A program made the position numbers and the translations under genes. The notes under the pieces were generated by a model. The model searched no databases. It was not told the DNA's origin and saw only the letters and a program-made list of their open reading frames with translations. DNA of 64,000 nucleotides from contig CM046874.1 of NCBI GenBank assembly GCA_025667525.1, positions 281,838,880-281,902,879 on the forward strand, read 5' to 3'. Each line of letters starts with the position of its first letter. Within the stretch, counting starts at the first letter, position 1. Shown here piece after piece: positions 58,745-64,000 of this stretch. This DNA is from Glebionis coronaria (lineage: Eukaryota; Streptophyta; Magnoliopsida; Asterales; Asteraceae).

Positions 58745-60982
58745 GGACGCCACGAGCAATCACTCCGCCGTGGTGAAGTCATAACATTGGTGCCTCCAAT
58801 GTTATGGTTATGGTACCTCCATAACTAGGTGAAACTGGTCATGCATGTATATGGCTTTAGGTATTCTAATTAAACATAAGCAATTCAAAAACATATAAAA
58901 CAAATACTGGGAAGAACAGTTGGCTGCATACGGGGAATCCTAATAAGGAAAGAATGTCCATACTGAAAGGACGGGAATTCGTACCTTATGTCCTGTGAAC
59001 GAAGAAGATGAACTGAGGAGAATCCTACTTCGGTATCACTAATGCTACATAAATACATACATGAATAAGTATCTTCTTACTAAATACGTAACTGGTTTTA
59101 TGTCATGTCTTAGCTTATTTTATATGTTCATATCATGTTTTACTGTTTAAAGCCTTAAACTGTGTTTATCTTATATTCTGATTAAGTATTTCTGGTATTT
59201 CATGTATTATTATACTTACTGTGTAATAATAAGTAACTTTCCAAAAATAACATGTTTCCTAAAATAGAAAGTTTCCAAAAATAGAAAGTTACCAAACATA
59301 GAAAGTTTCCAAAAATAGAAAGTTTCCAAAAATAGAAAGTTCCAAAAAATAGAAAGTTTCCAAAAATAAAAGGTTTCCAAAAATAGAATTACTGCTTAAA
59401 ATAGATAAGTTTCTATAAATAGAAAGTTTCCATAAATAGATCAGCTGCCTTAATTGAATAGTTTCTAAAAATAGAAAGTATCCATAAATAGATTAGCTGC
59501 CTGAATTAAATAAGTTTCTAAAAATAGAAAGTTTCCATAAATATATATAAGCTGGTTAAATAAGCTAAGTATATAAGCCTAAGTGTTTTTCTGATTATTT
59601 TCTAAGTCATAATGATATAATGTATAGTTTATTAATTATTTCATGTAATTTAAATAAACTATAGGTTAAAAGTATTTAATTAAATGTATCATGTTTTAAT
59701 TAAATAAGTTAAATACTTAGGTTAAAACATGTATTATTATGTATTAATAATATAACCTAAGTCATGTTAATTAATTAATTATAACTATGGTTTTTAAATA
59801 ATTAATTAATTATAAGTCTAGAAAATATAAAATACTTAGGTTAATAATTTCATGATTCTAATAATTAAATATAACCTAAGTCATGTTTATTAAATTAATC
59901 ATGTCATACATATTAATTTAATTTTAACATATGATTATATAAAAAAATATTAACATAAACTGTGAACCGGATCTTGACTAGAAACCATGAACCGGACATG
60001 AAATCGACACCACACCCCGAACCACTACGGGGTTCCCTTTGGTTTGCTGCTGCCGTGGGACCCACACCACCAAACCGGGACCACATGGTTTCGGTGGTGG
60101 TCTATTATCCAAACCGAGACCCCCTTTGGGGTTCGGTTTAGGCGCCGGCCAAACAAAACACCCCTAAAAACCCTTGTTTTGATCTACCCCATAATCATAG
60201 ACATGTTTAATAAATGTTTTTAATTAGTTTTTAAAAACATCATGATCTTATGTAATTTAATAAATCAAAACATAAAAGAAAAGGATTAAAAAGGTTATAC
60301 CGAATGCGTGGATCGATCAAGGATGAACACACACGAATGCTTGTAATAATTCCAAGGTTAAAACCAAACCGAATCACCCCTCCATGGTGATTGTAGGTGG
60401 CGGCCAAAAAGGAACAAAAGGAAGAAGGAAGAAAACTTTTAGGGTTTTTGTTATTTTTCTTGTAATGTGAAAATGACTAAAATCTTTCCTAATTCCATGT
60501 TTTAGTAAAGATTAAAATGGGCTTGGCCCATTCCTCCTTCCTAATTTCGTGGTATGGGGCCCACATGGGGTAACCCGTACTTTTCTCGAGTCTAAATATT
60601 ATAGTGTATTCTCGTGTTTTATCGTGTTCGTGTTTTACGTGTTTTAATTAGTTATCGATCGTGACTTAATATATTTATTCGTGTTCGTAATAAATATATA
60701 TACATACGTAATATTAGTTCGTGATAACTATATATATGTAATTAATATTAGCTCGCGATTAAATTACGTTCATGATTTCATGATCGCATGTCCGTGATTA
60801 ATTATTGTTAAATAATTATTGCGTGTTCGTGCGTAATAATTACTTATCGTGTTCTAACACGTACGTAATACGTAAAATCCTAACATGTAAACGTAATCAT
60901 ACTATAAAAGGAAAGTTTTAATCTAGTACGTACGATCCTAAGGGTACTATTCATGGTAAAAGCATGCGGGTTTTACAATAAG

Positions 60983-61231
60983 TATGTGGGACATGGTGTC
61001 ACGAGGAGGCGAAGATCACAAGTGATGGATGCACAAGATCAAGGTAAGAGATTAATGCTAAAGATTGATATCAAAGATCACATCAGCATGTTCACTAGAA
61101 AATAAAAAGAAAAGAAAAAGAAAAGAAAGACGAAGACTACGAGCTCAAGACAAGCATAGTATGCTAGGTTTATTTTATTATTGTAACTTGGGTAACGCCC
61201 TTGTTTGGAGTGACCTCCCTTAGGGGGAGAT
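60983..61231 (+). other. Element E 3' non-coding region, part 3, with polypurine tract
   Basis: Ends with TAGGGGGAGATT (61221-61231) directly before the LTR, the copia polypurine tract. An A/G-only run lies at about 61100-61130. No gene. Confidence 0.8.
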
Positions 61232-61543
61232 TGTTGGAAATACGTTTTACGTATTAGAAAAGATCGGTCACTCCAACAATAGTCCATGTAATAGCTCGTA
61301 GTTTAGTTATTTACATTTATTAAACAAAGCCCAAAACCGAGCCCATGAAATGTATGGGCCGGTGGCCTAATGTAAACCTAAGCCCATCTCATGGGCTTGG
61401 GTATATAAACCCTCTCCTTTGATGAAGAGGGCGATGATTTCATTTTCAAATAACACATAGTTCTTAAACTTTCTCTCTCTAGAAGTGTGAAATCATCTAT
61501 CTTTCTCTCTCTAAAACATAAGCAAGATTTACAATATCTTACA
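61232..61543 (+). repeat. Element E 3' LTR
   Basis: 312 bp, TGTTGGAAATACG...ATATCTTACA. Its end matches 28209-28259. TATA box GTATATAAACC at 61402-61409. Confidence 0.88.
61402..61409 (+). promoter_or_regulatory. TATA box of E LTR
   Basis: TATATAAA in a short copia LTR, followed at 61460-61510 by CT-rich leader sequence. Confidence 0.6.
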
Positions 61544-64000
61544 AGCTTGTGTAGGAAATTTAGATGAGTGAGTTATCTTGTAATATGATCAAAGTTTTGT
61601 GCTCAAGTGTCAAATCTATAAAGATCAAGGACCAAACTTATAATTTCATCAAAGATCCAAAGTACTAGGCAACAAATGTTAAAGTGGATACTTCAAGGAC
61701 TAAAGATGAGAACCTTCCAAAGATCAACTTGAAGGGCTTGTTTTGCCTTACTTCTAAATATACAAGTTAAGGGACTAATCTTGCCATGTATTCAAAGTTT
61801 ACAAATAAGGGTTTAAGCTATTATGAATTACAAGGACTTATTTTGTCAATGGTCTAAAGATTTCATATACTCAGCCAAATGGACCAATGAGAGATAAAAA
61901 TGAAGCATCACATGGATCACTTATTTCAACCAATCATATTTCACTTTTTGGATAGTGATCTGTGTGTTTCTTTCTCAGCCTATCACAACAAGACACGTCA
62001 TCTACTTCATAAATAAAAAAATTAAAGTCTAACATGGAGGATTCAAGAAATGTTATGAAGATGAAAAGGGATTGTTTTGAGCTGACAAACACATCCCAAA
62101 CAGTTTATTAGACTCATACTCATTTCTACAAAATCCCTCAATTCTGCTGATGTATCGGATGAACCATAACACGTGTCAAAATCCTATTGGCTGCAACACA
62201 TCACAATTAACCTATTTCCTCTTCAATTCCTATATAAATACACCTTTCCCCTCACTTAATTACACACATTAATTACATTAATAAATCAGTTAGGAAAATT
62301 AGTTAGTTTCTCAATTCAGTTTTAACTAGCTTAAATTTGGTAATCTATTTTAATCCAATTAAGCTTTCGTAATCATTTCATTTCTAAGAAATAAAAATCA
62401 AATCATGTTTTCATTCATTTTACCGTGTTACTATTCAATAATCCAATTTATTGAAATAAGTTGGCTCAAAGCTTGTTTAGTGATCCTGTTTGGGAAATTG
62501 ATAATCTTTTAGGTGATTTCATGAGAATGCAGGTTTAGTGGTATTGGAAATGTTTTGATTCTTACGAATAAGCTAAAAGGAGCTTATTTGTGGTGAATTA
62601 ATTATAAGCACTCGGTAAATGAGGGTAATAAGGATTAATTAGATGATATATTGATTTCAGCTTATCTTCATCAAAAGAGGCCTGGATTACAGTGTAACTC
62701 CTTTTATTTTTCAAGACTTGTTCATTTGATAGAATTCTAGTATTTGTAGAGTAAAGTATATATAATCTAGTTTAATTCAGTCTCATTTGATTACCTGAAC
62801 ACTTGTTTTCAGCTTTTTTTTCAATAGATATCAAAGTAGCTTAGTAGATTTCTATAATAGTCCTAAAACTAGTGTTTGGAATAAGGCATTTGAGGTGATT
62901 TAGTTTTGATAACTAGCTAAGACTATTAGCACACTTTGAACACATGTAATAGGGAGATATTCATTTGAATCAATTCAAGTCAACTGAATTATCAAAAAGG
63001 GTAAACTGCTTATACCTAGTTTGGGTCAATTTTTTGTTAACTTTGAAGCTGGATATCTAGTAGGATAATTGGAATTAAAACAAGATAAAAGTTGATTTAG
63101 AAAGCCTAAACACTGTACTTTCTCTGTTTTAGATTGCTTGCACTATAGCTTATTGTAAATCTAGTTATAAGCCATTAAATAAGTTGTATTCACTAGGCTT
63201 TTATAATAAGAAGTTCATTGATTTTCCTTGAGTCGTTTTTTATTCCAAGTTTGTTAACTAGCTTAAAAAGTGATAAAAATATTGCTCAAGTAATATAGGA
63301 AGTGAAATGGTAAAGTTTTGAAATTGGCTTATTCTCATAAGCTGAAATTAGCTTATTAAGTGAATCAGCTTATTTCTAGAGCTTATTCCAAACCTTTGAG
63401 TTTCAAACCATTTTTCCAGCTAATAAACATTTTATAAAAGATTGAAGTGATTTGGTTAAGCAAAAATTCTTAACTCTATTTTGTAAAAGTTCATAAAATC
63501 CATTTAAGCACTTTTAGCTTATTTCTACAAATAAGCTCGTTATACCCTAGCTTAAATTCGATTTTAGAAAGTTTGGAACATGTTTCAACTTATTTGGTTG
63601 CCTTAGTCACAAGATTTAGCTTATATTTGAGCTTATGCCTGTTTTTCAAATTTGATACGATTGTCACTTACGTCCTTGGAGTTTGTTGAGGTTGTTAAAA
63701 TTGATTAGACAATTAGGACCTTATAGTTAGGAGTTAGTTGCAGTTAGGTCCTTTTATCAAAGTATAGTTGGACTCATTTAAGTTTGTTCGGCTTGTTTGT
63801 TTCTGTTTGGGTCATTTACATTTCTATTGGATTTAGTTGTTTGATTGGATTTACTTAGTGTAACTCTCGTAACCCATTAGTGTTAGAATCTATTACAATA
63901 ATAGTATTAAATATAAAATATAATAATAGTTTTTTACCACGGTTTCCGTGCACTTTATTATTAAATCTTTTATAGAAAGTAATTATAATTCCAAACTCGT
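61544..64000 (+). repeat. Old LTR-like sequence H flanking element E
   Basis: No ORF of note and no gene signal. It contains AAGGACCAAACTTATAA / GGGACTAATCTTGCCAT strings (61620-61800) like those in B's LTR, a strong TATA box CCTATATAAATACACC (62230-62240), and many AGCTTAT words (62560-63650) also frequent in A, B and C LTRs. I infer a diverged Ty3/gypsy LTR, running off the right edge, into which E inserted. Its ends are not in the window. Confidence 0.45.
62231..62240 (+). promoter_or_regulatory. TATA-box-like element in H
   Basis: TATATAAATA with a pyrimidine-rich stretch downstream (CACCTTTCCCCTCACTTAATT). A promoter-like context without a gene. Confidence 0.45.

Larger units (their letters stand above)
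48975..60977 (-). mobile_element. Element F: decayed Ty3/gypsy (chromovirus-like) element
   Basis: LTRs 48975-51951 and 56138-60977 (the latter carrying G), TGTAACACCCC...TTTTACA ends, TSD ATAAG (48970-48974 and 60978-60982). Primer site TGGTATTAGAGCCA (minus, 56120-56133) is initiator-Met-like; polypurine tract TTTTTAGGGGGGAAGAG abuts the left LTR. The 4.2 kb interior keeps only scraps of gag, RT and integrase. The LTR style, LTR length near 3 kb and Met primer suggest the Del/Tekay chromovirus group; no chromodomain was recognised. Confidence 0.88.
56138..60977 (-). repeat. Element F 5' LTR, interrupted by solo LTR G
   Basis: About 2961 bp once G and its extra TSD copy are removed. Diverged from the 3' LTR by visibly more than D's pair. 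Array of AGTTTCC units at 59236-59550. Confidence 0.88.
28209..61543 (+). mobile_element. Element E: Ty1/copia retrotransposon, carrying nested D and F(G)
   Basis: Starts in the window with the last 51 bp of its 5' LTR (28209-28259), followed by a tRNA-Met-type primer site, leader, gag and pol, a long 3' non-coding region and the 3' LTR 61232-61543 (312 bp). The 5' LTR was cut by element C, and its upstream part lies left of the window. D and F occupy about 21 kb of its 3' non-coding region. Domain order protease-integrase-RT-RNase H is that of copia. gag and pol carry several stops and at least two frameshifts, so it is dead. Sequence style, from memory, is that of an Asteraceae-rich copia clade. 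Confidence 0.88.

Overview
The window is a block of plant intergenic DNA made almost entirely of LTR retrotransposons inserted into one another. No host gene, rRNA or functional tRNA gene is visible. The organism is a flowering plant. The Ty1/copia element has a very long coiled-coil Gag extension with CPLTR repeats, and the Ty3/gypsy Gag proteins contain ELLxAPTEGxGEAI-type motifs. From memory both are abundant in Asteraceae (Tanacetum, Artemisia, Chrysanthemum relatives), so a composite-family genome is my best guess. That is recall, not a search.

Nesting order, read from LTR ends and target-site duplications (TSDs): an old LTR-like sequence (H, 61544-64000 plus whatever lies left of the window) was hit by a Ty1/copia element (E, up to 61543, + strand). 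E was then hit three times. (1) Element C (+ strand) entered its 5' LTR. C's visible LTR piece (1-622 and 26642-28208) was split by element A (623-26641, - strand, TSD AGATG). A was split in turn by element B (4177-18076, - strand, TSD CTCGG). (2) Element D (38031-47455, + strand, TSD CATAT) entered E's 3' non-coding region. (3) Element F (48975-60977, - strand, TSD ATAAG), a decayed Ty3/gypsy element, also entered there, and one of its LTRs carries a solo LTR G (56871-58744, - strand, TSD GGACG) of the D family. Hand-counted LTR divergence agrees: B about 0.5 percent, A about 0.9 percent, D about 2 percent, F higher.

A, B and D are large elements that encode only Gag plus a retropepsin-like protease and have no reverse transcriptase, RNase H or integrase. 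They share a primer-binding site matching the 3' end of plant tRNA-Asp and a 2 kb non-coding 3' tail, but D's LTR does not resemble those of A and B. Only B keeps an unbroken gag-protease ORF (1103 codons). These elements presumably move with enzymes supplied by autonomous relatives. E has a complete but broken gag-pol. F keeps only scraps of gag, RT and integrase.

The most interesting signals are non-coding or at protein ends: a leader hairpin in A and B whose stem sequence has changed while pairing is kept; tRNA-like A-box/B-box modules antisense to transcription, about 1.35 kb downstream of the TATA box in three LTRs; a twin motif at exactly 148 nt spacing in the 3' tail of A, B and D; a C-terminal hydrophobic module bracketed by FDPG motifs in the Gag-protease proteins; and arrays of a TTCCGA-type motif in the leader RNA regions of otherwise unrelated elements.
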